Positions 1 through 6,806 of a stretch of 52,664 nt of DNA are shown one piece after another. The position numbers and the translations under genes were made by a program. The DNA comes from a virus: positions 1 through 52,664 of IMG/VR virus record IMGVR_UViG_3300029998_000712; one strand, given 5' to 3'. The notes beneath the pieces are model-generated. The model searched no databases, was not told the DNA's origin, and saw only the letters and a list, made by a program, of their open reading frames with translations. Positions within the stretch are counted from its first letter, which is position 1. Each line of letters begins with the position of its first letter.

Positions 1-126
1 ACTCAAGTAATTATTTATCTCATCAATTGTATAACCGTCTGTTTCTGTCCAATCAACTTTACCTATAACAAAATCTCCAATTTCGTATTTTTTTATTTTA
101 TTTTCAAAGTATTTTAAATGTTTCAT
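1..126 (-). CDS. Small tagged protein, C-terminus outside window
   Basis: Reading leftward from an ATG at 126, 42 codons remain open to the window edge. The product starts MKHLKYFENK and continues with Y-E-I-G-D-F-V-I-G. This is the same N-terminal segment and the same G-D-[YF]-V motif found in the neighbouring small proteins up to 4882, so it is one more member of that family, cut by the window edge. Function unknown. The N-terminus resembles a T4-type capsid-targeting sequence (inference). Confidence 0.75.
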   Translation of the reverse strand, partial: MKHLKYFENKIKKYEIGDFVIGKVDWTETDGYTIDEINNYLS

Positions 127-138
127 AAATTATATTTT

Positions 139-828
139 TTATTGTGGAATTATACTTGTTCCGATTCTATCTACCAGAGATTTAATCTCTTTTATTTGTT
201 CGGTTGTTCTAATACCACCAGTGAATTTTATTTTAACATAATCAGGTAATATTTTTCTCATGAATTTAACTTTCTCAATTTTTTGTTCAAATGATTCATC
301 ATTAGGTAATTTTCCAGTAGATGTAGATATATAATCTACATTATTTTCAATGCACATTCTACAAATTTTTTCAATTTCTTCATTGTTAAGTGCTCCAATT
401 TCAATTGTTAATTTTATGATTGAACCTTCTTTGTGACAATATTCCGTCAATTTTCTTATTTCTGTTTCTAATTCTTCTGTTTTATCTTTTTTTATCAATT
501 CATAATTAAGTACAACATCAATTTCATCAGCTCCATTGACAATTGATTTATCAATTTGATCAAGTTTATATTTTGTGATTGAATTTCCTTTAGGAAAATC
601 AATTAATGCAGATACTTTAATTTCATTTTTAACGAATGATTCTACTGATGCTACAAATTCTGGTAATACAGAAATTGCATAAAAATTATTATCTTCCGCT
701 TCTTTACACAAATCTTTAATTTGATCATTAGTTAAACTATCTGATAATCTAGTATAATCAATTAATTTGTAGTTTTCATTCTTTTCTTTATTATCTAAAT
801 ATTCTAAAATTTTTTTATAGACAATCAT
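139..828 (-). CDS. deoC: Deoxyribose-phosphate aldolase-like protein, Schiff-base lysine missing
   Basis: The 229 residues follow the DeoC TIM-barrel family along their length: D-Y-T near residue 25, the A-D-E-I-D-V-V strand carrying the conserved Asp, a T-I-E-I-G strand, S-T-S-T-G, and K-F-T-G-G-I-R-T near the end. DeoC normally cleaves 2-deoxyribose-5-phosphate to acetaldehyde and glyceraldehyde-3-phosphate, salvaging nucleosides. In E. coli the Schiff-base lysine (K167) lies in K-T-S-T-G; here that position is Ser. The second active-site lysine (K201 in E. coli, K-P-A-G-G) is retained as K-F-T-G-G. The C-terminal tail is also short. The family assignment is firm, but classical aldolase activity is doubtful. 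It lies between small tagged proteins. Confidence 0.85.
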   Translation of the reverse strand: MIVYKKILEYLDNKEKNENYKLIDYTRLSDSLTNDQIKDLCKEAEDNNFYAISVLPEFVASVESFVKNEIKVSALIDFPKGNSITKYKLDQIDKSIVNGADEIDVVLNYELIKKDKTEELETEIRKLTEYCHKEGSIIKLTIEIGALNNEEIEKICRMCIENNVDYISTSTGKLPNDESFEQKIEKVKFMRKILPDYVKIKFTGGIRTTEQIKEIKSLVDRIGTSIIPQ

Positions 829-846
829 GTTTTGAAACCTTATTTT

Positions 847-868
847 TCTATATATATTAAAAAATAAT
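847..868 (+). promoter_or_regulatory. Candidate phage promoter, TATATAT/poly-A motif
   Basis: A tatatatattaaaaaataat block ends about 10 bases before the methylase start at 879. Very similar blocks precede several other genes here (see 6559, 8989, 35108, 40272, 42588, 47453). This is a recurrent motif seen in the sequence; a promoter role is inferred. Confidence 0.35.
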
Positions 869-878
869 AATCAATTTA

Positions 879-1406
879 ATGACTGCAGGAAGAAATAGTA
901 TATCTAAAAATAAAACATGGAACACTCCACCTAAATTTGTAGAATTAATAAATAAAATGTTAGGAGAAGTAGTATTAGATCCATGTAGTAATGAAACTAG
1001 TATGATAGATGCTAAAATTAAATATATTTTACCAACAGATGGATTAAAAGAAAGTTGGAACTATAAAACTTTATTTGTTAATCCTCCTTATGGTTCAGAT
1101 GTTGAAAATAAAACAAGAATATATGATTGGATTAAAAAAGGAGTCGATGCAAATGAAAATTATAAAAGTGAAATTTTGTATCTGATTCCAGTTGCTACTA
1201 ACACTAAGCATTTTAAAGATTTAATATTCAAAAAAGCAAAAGGTTTGTGTTTTTTAAAAGATACAAGATTGAAATTTTGGAGTGAAGGTGTTGAAGATAA
1301 AAAAGGTGCTCCAATGGCTTGCTGCTTCATTTACTTTGGTTCAAATTATGAAAAATTTGATTTGTTGTTTTCTGACTTCGGACAATGTTTTGAAATAAAA
1401 TCATAA
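879..1406 (+). CDS. dam: Phage DNA N6-adenine methyltransferase (PF05869 type)
   Basis: The 175-residue product matches the short phage Dam family. It has W-N-T-P near residue 15, an acidic D-P-C-S-N motif near residue 35 in the place of the SAM-binding motif, and the catalytic N-P-P-Y-G near residue 68, followed by G-A-P-M-A near residue 145. These enzymes methylate adenine N6, usually to protect phage DNA from host restriction or to alter regulation; the site recognised cannot be read from sequence. The gene is rightward, behind a candidate promoter, and its end overlaps the convergent gene 1401-1673 by 6 bases. Confidence 0.85.
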   Translation: MTAGRNSISKNKTWNTPPKFVELINKMLGEVVLDPCSNETSMIDAKIKYILPTDGLKESWNYKTLFVNPPYGSDVENKTRIYDWIKKGVDANENYKSEILYLIPVATNTKHFKDLIFKKAKGLCFLKDTRLKFWSEGVEDKKGAPMACCFIYFGSNYEKFDLLFSDFGQCFEIKS

Positions 1407-1673
1407 ATTGAATTTACTTGTTGTTATAGACATTTTAGATATTTCTAAATCTTCTGATGTTGCTTTTCTTGTAATCTCATCTGGATAAATTTTAACATCA
1501 GGATAGTCATGGCTACCTTGATTTAAAAACTTACATGTGTAACTACCAAAATCATTATCAGATATTATTATCATTGGCTCATCATCTATGTTATTAAATT
1601 CACTGATGACTATTACACAATCGCCAATATTATATTCTTCATCAAATGTCTCAAATATTTTTAAATGTTTCAT
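1401..1673 (-). CDS. Small tagged protein (MKHLKIFE ... KFNL)
   Basis: 90 residues. It begins MKHLKIFETF, has Y-N-I-G-D-C-V-I-V at residues 14-22, and ends T-S-K-F-N-L. The segment R-K-A-T-S-E-D-L-E near residue 70 matches R-K-L-T-S-E-E-I-E in the protein at 4285-4593, so the two are true homologues. The KFNL tail is followed by a convergent gene and not by another start codon, so the tail is not just a by-product of translational coupling. Function unknown; I infer a capsid-targeted internal protein with a small beta-barrel domain. Confidence 0.8.
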   Translation of the reverse strand: MKHLKIFETFDEEYNIGDCVIVISEFNNIDDEPMIIISDNDFGSYTCKFLNQGSHDYPDVKIYPDEITRKATSEDLEISKMSITTSKFNL

Positions 1674-1674
1674 A

Positions 1675-1995
1675 TTATAAATTGAATTTTTTAGAGTCTA
1701 ATGCAAAATTGTATTTTTTGATTTCATCTTGTGGTGCAATATTTAAATAATCAAAATCTTCTGAATTCATCCTCATATAATCATCCTCATAATATTTAGA
1801 ATAATCTATTTTTACTATTAGATTTCCAAATTCAAAGGTATCATGATTATCATAATATTCATAAAATGTGTAGCAATTATTGATTAATTTTATTTTTCCA
1901 ATTGCTACATATCCACCTTTATTCTTATATAAATAAATTTTATTGTAATCTATATCTTCTTTATTTATGTTCTCAAATTTTTTTAAATGATTCAT
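1675..1995 (-). CDS. Small tagged protein (MNHLKKFE ... KKFNL)
   Basis: 106 residues, starting MNHLKKFENI and ending D-S-K-K-F-N-L. Between the ends it is rich in Tyr, Lys and Asp, with no enzyme motif that I recognise. The stop lies one base from the start of the next gene (1673) and the start lies one base from the stop of the gene behind it (1997), so it is part of one leftward transcript. Shares both end tags with its neighbours. Function unknown. Confidence 0.8.
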   Translation of the reverse strand: MNHLKKFENINKEDIDYNKIYLYKNKGGYVAIGKIKLINNCYTFYEYYDNHDTFEFGNLIVKIDYSKYYEDDYMRMNSEDFDYLNIAPQDEIKKYNFALDSKKFNL

Positions 1996-1996
1996 G

Positions 1997-2359
1997 TTAT
2001 AGATTAAATTTGTTTGATTGCCTAATTATATTTAGTTTGTTTAATACATCTTTTGAATTGTTGGATTGATAGATTATTTTATCTTTTATACTTTCAAAAA
2101 ATAATCTTTCTTCGTTTCTTATTTTGTCCCATCTACGATCACAATAATTATCTTCATCTTGATATTCATAAATTATTTTCAAATCTGTATCATAATAATT
2201 ACTATTATTTTTTTCATGCTTTAAAACTTTGAATATTACATATACAGGTTCTTTACCTTCATGATAGAAATTTCTATCCCATCTATCTTTGTGATCAAGT
2301 AAACAAAGAATGTATTCTTTAGGAACATTTAAGTTTTCATATGTTTTCAAATATTTCAT
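1997..2359 (-). CDS. Small tagged protein (MKYLKTYE ... NKFNL)
   Basis: 120 residues, starting MKYLKTYENL and ending R-Q-S-N-K-F-N-L. The middle (Y-V-I-F-K-V-L-K near residue 40, then alternating charged and aromatic residues) suggests a small beta-rich domain. It begins directly at the stop of the upstream gene (2360). No recognised family. Role inferred only from the shared end tags. Confidence 0.8.
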   Translation of the reverse strand: MKYLKTYENLNVPKEYILCLLDHKDRWDRNFYHEGKEPVYVIFKVLKHEKNNSNYYDTDLKIIYEYQDEDNYCDRRWDKIRNEERLFFESIKDKIIYQSNNSKDVLNKLNIIRQSNKFNL

Positions 2360-2941
2360 TTAGTCTATAATTTTTAATTTAGCTCCGCCCTTTATTAACG
2401 TTTTTATATCATCTGTATTTATATTTTCTTTGAATTTAGAAGTTTTCTTTTCTGGTTCTTTTAATAACCAATTATTACCAGAATTAGATGTTTGATAAAT
2501 ATATGTAATATTATCAAGAGTTAATTTTATAGTTTTTGCTGTTAGTTTTTTGTAGAATTCTTCCACTTTTCCTTTTATTGAATATATTTCAATAGGGTAC
2601 CATTTATCATCTTTGTAATATTGTAAAATTATATAATTTGGATTATCTAAAACTGTTTCATCTCTACTATATAGAAAGAAAAATTTCATGTCAATGTCTT
2701 TTCTTAAAAAATTCTCAATTTCCATTGTAGTTTCCATCTCTCCTTTTTTGAGATTCTGTTTAAATAATTGTTGATTAAAATCACTATCATCATATAAAAA
2801 ATCTATAGTTTTTTCTATATAATCATCATTTGATAATCCAATTTTAAAGAAATCTATTTTAGTGTCATTTATACTGTTCAATAATCCATCAACATCGGTT
2901 GTTATTGATTCAGTTATGTATTGTAAATATTTTTTTATCAT
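2360..2941 (-). CDS. Small protein with T4 CTS-like N-terminus
   Basis: 193 residues. The N-terminus, MIKKYLQYITES, is very close to the T4 internal-protein capsid-targeting sequence (MKTYQEFIAEA), including a Tyr, a Q-[YF]-I core and Glu before a small residue. I-T-E/S would fit the prohead-protease consensus. It lacks the KFNL tail and ends K-L-K-I-I-D. The body is rich in Asp, Lys and Tyr with no domain I recognise. Tightly packed with its neighbours (3 bases to the gene behind it). Confidence 0.78.
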   Translation of the reverse strand: MIKKYLQYITESITTDVDGLLNSINDTKIDFFKIGLSNDDYIEKTIDFLYDDSDFNQQLFKQNLKKGEMETTMEIENFLRKDIDMKFFFLYSRDETVLDNPNYIILQYYKDDKWYPIEIYSIKGKVEEFYKKLTAKTIKLTLDNITYIYQTSNSGNNWLLKEPEKKTSKFKENINTDDIKTLIKGGAKLKIID

Positions 2942-2944
2942 TTT

Positions 2945-3211
2945 TTATAAATTAAATTTGTTTGTATTATATTCAATTTCTGATATAAATCTATCACATA
3001 AAAATGTTCCTAAATTTTCACCAATTTTTCCTAATTTACTATTTACTTTACAAACATAATAACCATTTACATTTTTTAATATTTTTTTCACTAAATATAT
3101 CATGTCTTTAGTTAAGATTGAGTCTTCGCTATCTATGCAAATGACATAGTCTCCTTCTTTGAAATTTGGAGTGACTTTTTTTAAATTTTCGTATTTTTTA
3201 ACGTATTTCAT
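2945..3211 (-). CDS. Small tagged protein (MKYVKKYE ... NKFNL) with GDYV motif
   Basis: 88 residues: MKYVKKYENL at the start, F-K-E-G-D-Y-V-I-C-I at residues 17-26, and N-T-N-K-F-N-L at the end. The compact size with the G-D-Y-V strand suggests an SH3-like or KOW-like barrel (inference). It belongs to the same family as 1401-1673, 4285-4593 and 4604-4882. Confidence 0.8.
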   Translation of the reverse strand: MKYVKKYENLKKVTPNFKEGDYVICIDSEDSILTKDMIYLVKKILKNVNGYYVCKVNSKLGKIGENLGTFLCDRFISEIEYNTNKFNL

Positions 3212-3229
3212 TATGTGTGTAATAATTTT

Positions 3230-3649
3230 TTAATCATTATAATTTTTTAACTTTTTAACTTTATCTTTAAATTTACCACCGCCTAACACAGAAGTTGGTA
3301 TAGTGTTTCTATATTGTAAAATTGAAGATGTTATAAGATTTACACTAGCTCCATATGTTTGTTGATCTGGATGAGTCCAATCATCATCTTGTAATATCCA
3401 TACATTCTCTCTTGGATAACAAGATATTATAAATGGATTTTCAGTAACTACTGATTTAACATAACGTTTATAATCAACAGTATCAGCAAATGTCATGGAT
3501 CTTTCTGGATAAAGTATTAAATTGTCATTTTTACTTTCACGAACCAAATCATAGTAATGTTCTTCATTTGCATCATTTCCTTGGAGGAAAACAAAACATT
3601 GTTCGTTTTCCATTATATTTTCTGATTCAAATTTTTTTAAATATATCAT
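3230..3649 (-). CDS. Small protein with family N-terminus, no KFNL tail
   Basis: 139 residues. It starts MIYLKKFESE, matching the family N-terminus with Glu before Ser, but ends L-K-N-Y-N-D. The body (F-V-F-L-Q-G-N-D, then a W-I-L-Q-D-D-D-W stretch near residue 105) is unlike the other members and I recognise no family. A second Met at residue 13 could be a start, but it would remove the conserved segment, so the longer form is preferred. Confidence 0.7.
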   Translation of the reverse strand: MIYLKKFESENIMENEQCFVFLQGNDANEEHYYDLVRESKNDNLILYPERSMTFADTVDYKRYVKSVVTENPFIISCYPRENVWILQDDDWTHPDQQTYGASVNLITSSILQYRNTIPTSVLGGGKFKDKVKKLKNYND

Positions 3650-3685
3650 ATATTTTAATTTTTTTTTTTACTCGAAATTATATAT

Positions 3686-4288
3686 TTACAAATTAAATTT
3701 GTTTGCGTCTTGCTTTATCTCTAACACTGAATATGCGTCATCAAATGAATCAAATTCTTTTATTGTATTCATATCTACGTTGAAACTCATTATTGATTTT
3801 GGTGAATTCTCATATTTAGAGTTTGTATGGTCAAATATTTTCTTTCTTTCTGATTCAGGATAATATGAAAAATGTAATTTTACATTTGGATATTTATTCA
3901 TATATTTAATCCATGGTTCAGAATATTCAACTTCGTATAATCCTATATATTTATCATTTTCTCCTATGATATATTTTTTATAAGTCTTGAATTTTTGTAT
4001 GCCGTCATATAGGTTAGATATTTTAATTAAACAGTTTTTTAAGCTATCAGATTGATATGTAATATTTAATGTGTAATCATTAAATCTAATTGTACCGCTA
4101 ATTTTTTCTAATTTTAATTTAGACTTATCAAACCAATAAAAATATGATAAATCTACAAAATTATTTCTGTTTGATAATTTTACCTTTCCGATATATATCT
4201 TATCAGTTTCATCATCATCTATCATTACGTAGTTGCTGTGTATTTCATTGTATGATTCTTTTATGTATTGTGTATAATTTTTTATCAT
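3686..4288 (-). CDS. Tagged protein (MIKNYTQYIKES ... NKFNL)
   Basis: 200 residues, the largest member of this cluster. The N-terminus MIKNYTQYIKES closely resembles the T4 capsid-targeting sequence, with I-K-E/S as a possible prohead-protease site, and the C-terminus is Q-D-A-N-K-F-N-L. So one protein carries both the clearest CTS-like start and the KFNL tail. The body shows beta-like alternation (Y-V-M-I-D-D-D, then D-K-I-Y-I-G-K-V-K-L) but no known domain. Its start overlaps the stop of 4285-4593 by 4 bases. Confidence 0.8.
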   Translation of the reverse strand: MIKNYTQYIKESYNEIHSNYVMIDDDETDKIYIGKVKLSNRNNFVDLSYFYWFDKSKLKLEKISGTIRFNDYTLNITYQSDSLKNCLIKISNLYDGIQKFKTYKKYIIGENDKYIGLYEVEYSEPWIKYMNKYPNVKLHFSYYPESERKKIFDHTNSKYENSPKSIMSFNVDMNTIKEFDSFDDAYSVLEIKQDANKFNL

Positions 4289-4593
4289 ATATTAAATTTT
4301 AATGACTTTTTTGTTATTTCAAATTCTTCTATTTCTTCTGATGTTAATTTTCTTTCAAAATATTTTTCTTCTAAATAATATGTAACTATATCATTATCTT
4401 CTATTACTTCAAGAATATATCTATCATCATTTTTTGCGTTTAATCCAGTTATTTTTGCAAATTTGAAAACATCATTAGATATTCCAGATTTATTTTTCTT
4501 CCAGAACTTTAGATAATCATCTTTAAATAAAATGTAATCACCAACTTCATAGTTTGTGATTATATATTCTTCATATAATCTAATATTTTTCAT
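4285..4593 (-). CDS. Small tagged protein (MKNIRLYEEY ... LKFNI) with GDYI motif
   Basis: 102 residues: MKNIRLYEEY start, Y-E-V-G-D-Y-I-L-F-K at residues 15-24, and K-S-L-K-F-N-I end. The stretch before the tail, R-K-L-T-S-E-E-I-E, aligns with the protein at 1401-1673. It overlaps the next gene by 4 bases, implying coupled translation. Function unknown. Confidence 0.8.
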   Translation of the reverse strand: MKNIRLYEEYIITNYEVGDYILFKDDYLKFWKKNKSGISNDVFKFAKITGLNAKNDDRYILEVIEDNDIVTYYLEEKYFERKLTSEEIEEFEITKKSLKFNI

Positions 4594-4603
4594 ATGATTT
4601 TTC

Positions 4604-4882
4604 TCATAAATTGAATTTTCTTGTATTTAAAATTGATTCTACATCTTCTTTTCTTTTTGAATGATAATAGATGTCTGTTTTCTTCCACCATATATTATCT
4701 GTTTTACATTTTAATTTTATGTTGTGTCCATCAATTGCTGAATTATCTAATGATGTGACTTCACAAGGATTTATAAAAAAATGATTAAATTTCGGATGAC
4801 ATGCTGTATTATTTTTAATGATAACATAGTCTCCTACTTCTATTTTATCTGATTTATCTTCAAATGTTTTTATGTATCTCAT
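4604..4882 (-). CDS. Small tagged protein (MRYIKTFE ... RKFNL) with GDYV motif
   Basis: 92 residues and the first gene of the leftward cluster. It has MRYIKTFEDK, then I-E-V-G-D-Y-V-I-I-K at residues 15-24, and ends T-R-K-F-N-L. The same MRYIKTFED start occurs at 38792-39193, about 34 kb away. A tttttaatatatag block lies 10-25 bases upstream on the coding strand and may be its promoter, divergent from the AAA+ gene at 4956. Confidence 0.8.
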   Translation of the reverse strand: MRYIKTFEDKSDKIEVGDYVIIKNNTACHPKFNHFFINPCEVTSLDNSAIDGHNIKLKCKTDNIWWKKTDIYYHSKRKEDVESILNTRKFNL

Positions 4883-4955
4883 AGTTAATCTATATATTAA
4901 AAATAAACTATTAAAAAATTATATCATATATTATTTAAAATAAAGTATTATAATA

Positions 4956-6107
4956 ATGAGTGATATGAATGAAAAATCAATATCGAATAAATTACCACCT
5001 TATCTATTAACAGATCAAGCATTAGATAGAAGAGAGGATGTTTATTCTCTCACTGAATTTGGAAAAATTGTAAATAGACTTTTTTTAAGCGATCAAATAT
5101 ATTCAGATGACTTTTGGAAATATATAAATAATAAATTTAAATTGAAACCTGAAAATATTACGTTTTTTTGTGATGTACATTCTGATACTAAGAATAGAGT
5201 TGAAAAAAGTTATAAATATATAATTAAAGTTGATAAGCCATTTAAACTTATTATTCAATTCTATGATGAAGAAAAAATAAATGATATTCAATTATATGAC
5301 ACAGAAGAATCACAAAAAAATAAAATATCAGATTTGTTGATATACTTTGATTCAGATGCAATAGAATACGTAGATACTATATCTAATGAACTTAGAGATA
5401 TTGTATTTGTTCAACCAATAAATAAAACCTTTTTTATAATAGCATCCAATTCAATGGGCTATGAATTACATCCTGCTTCAATAAAAGATTATGATATTGA
5501 TATAGATTTAAATTATGGTGACTCTTTTGTTGATAAACACGTAGAAATATTAAAAAAAATAAAAAAAAATAAACATGGATTATTTTTATTTCATGGATTA
5601 GAAGGCTGTGGAAAAACTATGTATCTTCGTAAACTTGTTTCTGAATTAGCAAATGAAAAAACTATAATTTATGTTCCATCATTTTTGATGATGGATATAG
5701 CAAGTCCTGGATTAATATCATTTATTTCAAAATTTAAAAATGCTATATTATTATTGGAAGATGCAGAATCAATATTGACATCTCCTCAAGAAGAAAGAAA
5801 TCAAGCTGTTAGTAATATTTTGAATATTAGTGATGGATTATTAAATGATCATATGGATATGCAAATAATAGCAACATTTAATGTAGATAAAAAGATAATA
5901 GATAAGGCATTGTTAAGAAAAGGAAGACTTATGGTTGATTGTAAGTTTAAAAAATTGACATCTAAGCAAGCAACTAAACTATCTGAACATATAGGATTGA
6001 ATAAAAAATACAATGAACCCGCTACATTGGCTGATATTTATGAAGAAGTTGATGGTGGAAAGCAATTAATTGATTCAGATAATGATACTAATAAAATAGG
6101 ATTTTAA
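4956..6107 (+). CDS. AAA+ ATPase (PF00004-like)
   Basis: 383 residues. The C-terminal half is an AAA+ module: Walker A G-L-E-G-C-G-K-T at 214-221, Walker B L-L-L-L-E-D at about 264-269, sensor 1 Asn in A-T-F-N at 309, and an R-K-G-R arginine-finger region at 321-324, all in Bcs1-like order. The N-terminal 190 residues are beta-rich and unrecognised, presumably for substrate or partner binding. AAA+ proteins remodel protein complexes with ATP; the target here is unknown. It is followed after 14 bases by a helical protein, probably in the same transcript. Confidence 0.85.
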   Translation: MSDMNEKSISNKLPPYLLTDQALDRREDVYSLTEFGKIVNRLFLSDQIYSDDFWKYINNKFKLKPENITFFCDVHSDTKNRVEKSYKYIIKVDKPFKLIIQFYDEEKINDIQLYDTEESQKNKISDLLIYFDSDAIEYVDTISNELRDIVFVQPINKTFFIIASNSMGYELHPASIKDYDIDIDLNYGDSFVDKHVEILKKIKKNKHGLFLFHGLEGCGKTMYLRKLVSELANEKTIIYVPSFLMMDIASPGLISFISKFKNAILLLEDAESILTSPQEERNQAVSNILNISDGLLNDHMDMQIIATFNVDKKIIDKALLRKGRLMVDCKFKKLTSKQATKLSEHIGLNKKYNEPATLADIYEEVDGGKQLIDSDNDTNKIGF

Positions 6108-6121
6108 ATAAAAAACTAAAA

Positions 6122-6505
6122 ATGATGAATATAGAAATTTTTGATACAGTAGTCAATATGTTTAAAAATATAGATGAAATTTTATCTCATAAAGATGATA
6201 TAAATGCAGAACAAGAACTTGAAGATATGATAGAATTGGCTAAAATGGGTATAAAAAAAGAATTTAAAAATCCATATCAATTTATGATAAATTATTTCAC
6301 ATGTAAAGATGATATTATTAAATATTTTGATAGTATTAATGAAGAATGGTCCTTAAAATATCATTATGATCGTAAACAACCTAGTACAGATGAAGGTGTG
6401 AAATTTCCAGATATTTATATAGATTTTAAAAATTATGTAGAAAAATTGAACACTGAAGAGTATTTAGAATGTAAAAAATTAAGAGATAAAATATTCACAT
6501 ATTAA
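6122..6505 (+). CDS. Helical hypothetical protein with UVR-like C-terminus
   Basis: 127 residues, mostly charged and predicted helical. The end, E-E-Y-L-E-C-K-K-L-R-D-K-I, resembles the UVR helical hairpin of UvrB/ClpA-type proteins (y-x-x-A-x-x-L-R-D-x-I), which mediates protein-protein contacts; this is a weak match. It starts 14 bases after the AAA+ ATPase and ends at a hairpin terminator, so it may be the ATPase's partner or adaptor (inference). A second ATG follows immediately at codon 2. Confidence 0.65.
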   Translation: MMNIEIFDTVVNMFKNIDEILSHKDDINAEQELEDMIELAKMGIKKEFKNPYQFMINYFTCKDDIIKYFDSINEEWSLKYHYDRKQPSTDEGVKFPDIYIDFKNYVEKLNTEEYLECKKLRDKIFTY

Positions 6506-6511
6506 CAAAAT

Positions 6512-6535
6512 ATTTCAATTGAAATCATTTTTTAT
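6512..6535 (+). terminator. Intrinsic terminator
   Basis: The palindrome atttcaattgaaat is followed by a T-rich run just after the stop at 6505. The same 14-base palindrome core recurs in the terminator at 6772. Confidence 0.55.
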
Positions 6536-6558
6536 TTGGCTATTTAACATATTTCACA

Positions 6559-6579
6559 TTTTATATATATAATAAAAAA
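6559..6579 (+). promoter_or_regulatory. Candidate phage promoter, TATATAT/poly-A motif
   Basis: ttttatatatataataaaaa lies 3-23 bases before the ATG at 6582 and after a terminator, so the small membrane gene probably has its own promoter here. Confidence 0.4.
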
Positions 6580-6581
6580 CT

Positions 6582-6767
6582 ATGTCTATATTAACAGTAT
6601 TATTGGTTTTGATCGTGGTTGGTATTATTTTATGGTTGGTGAATTCGTATATTCCTATGGATGCCAAAATAAAAAATATCTTGAACATTGTAGTTATTAT
6701 CATTTTGGTTATTTGGCTTCTTAAAGTTTTTGGATTATTAGCAATTTTATCAAGAATACAAATATGA
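6582..6767 (+). CDS. Small two-helix membrane protein (Thivi_2564-like)
   Basis: 61 residues, almost entirely two hydrophobic helices (about residues 3-22 and 32-55) joined by N-S-Y-I-P-M-D-A-K-I-K. The phrase L-W-L-V-N-S-Y-I-P-M-D with K-I-K-x-I-L-N-I-V-V is characteristic of the small bacterial Thivi_2564 family as I remember it. Function is unknown in bacteria. It is a single-gene unit between two terminators, which suggests acquisition from a bacterium. It could act on the host membrane. Confidence 0.75.
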   Translation: MSILTVLLVLIVVGIILWLVNSYIPMDAKIKNILNIVVIIILVIWLLKVFGLLAILSRIQI

Positions 6768-6771
6768 CCAT

Positions 6772-6806
6772 AAAAAAGTGATTTCAATTGAAATCACTTT
6801 TTTTTA
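6772..6806. terminator. Bidirectional intrinsic terminator
   Basis: A perfect hairpin of the form aaaaagtgatttc/gaaatcacttttt has A-run and T-run flanks. It sits between the convergent genes 6582-6767 and 6794-7774 and can serve both strands. Confidence 0.8.

Noticed and set aside
2862-3059. Rightward frame across two leftward tagged genes
   Set aside because: Antisense to well-supported genes, with Phe/Leu-rich non-specific composition.
1401-4882. KFNL codons as a mere by-product of an A/T-rich start region for the next gene
   Set aside because: Several genes end in the same tail with no gene directly downstream on the same strand (1401, 39600, 43876, 49598), so a protein-level constraint is more likely, though both could act where genes abut.
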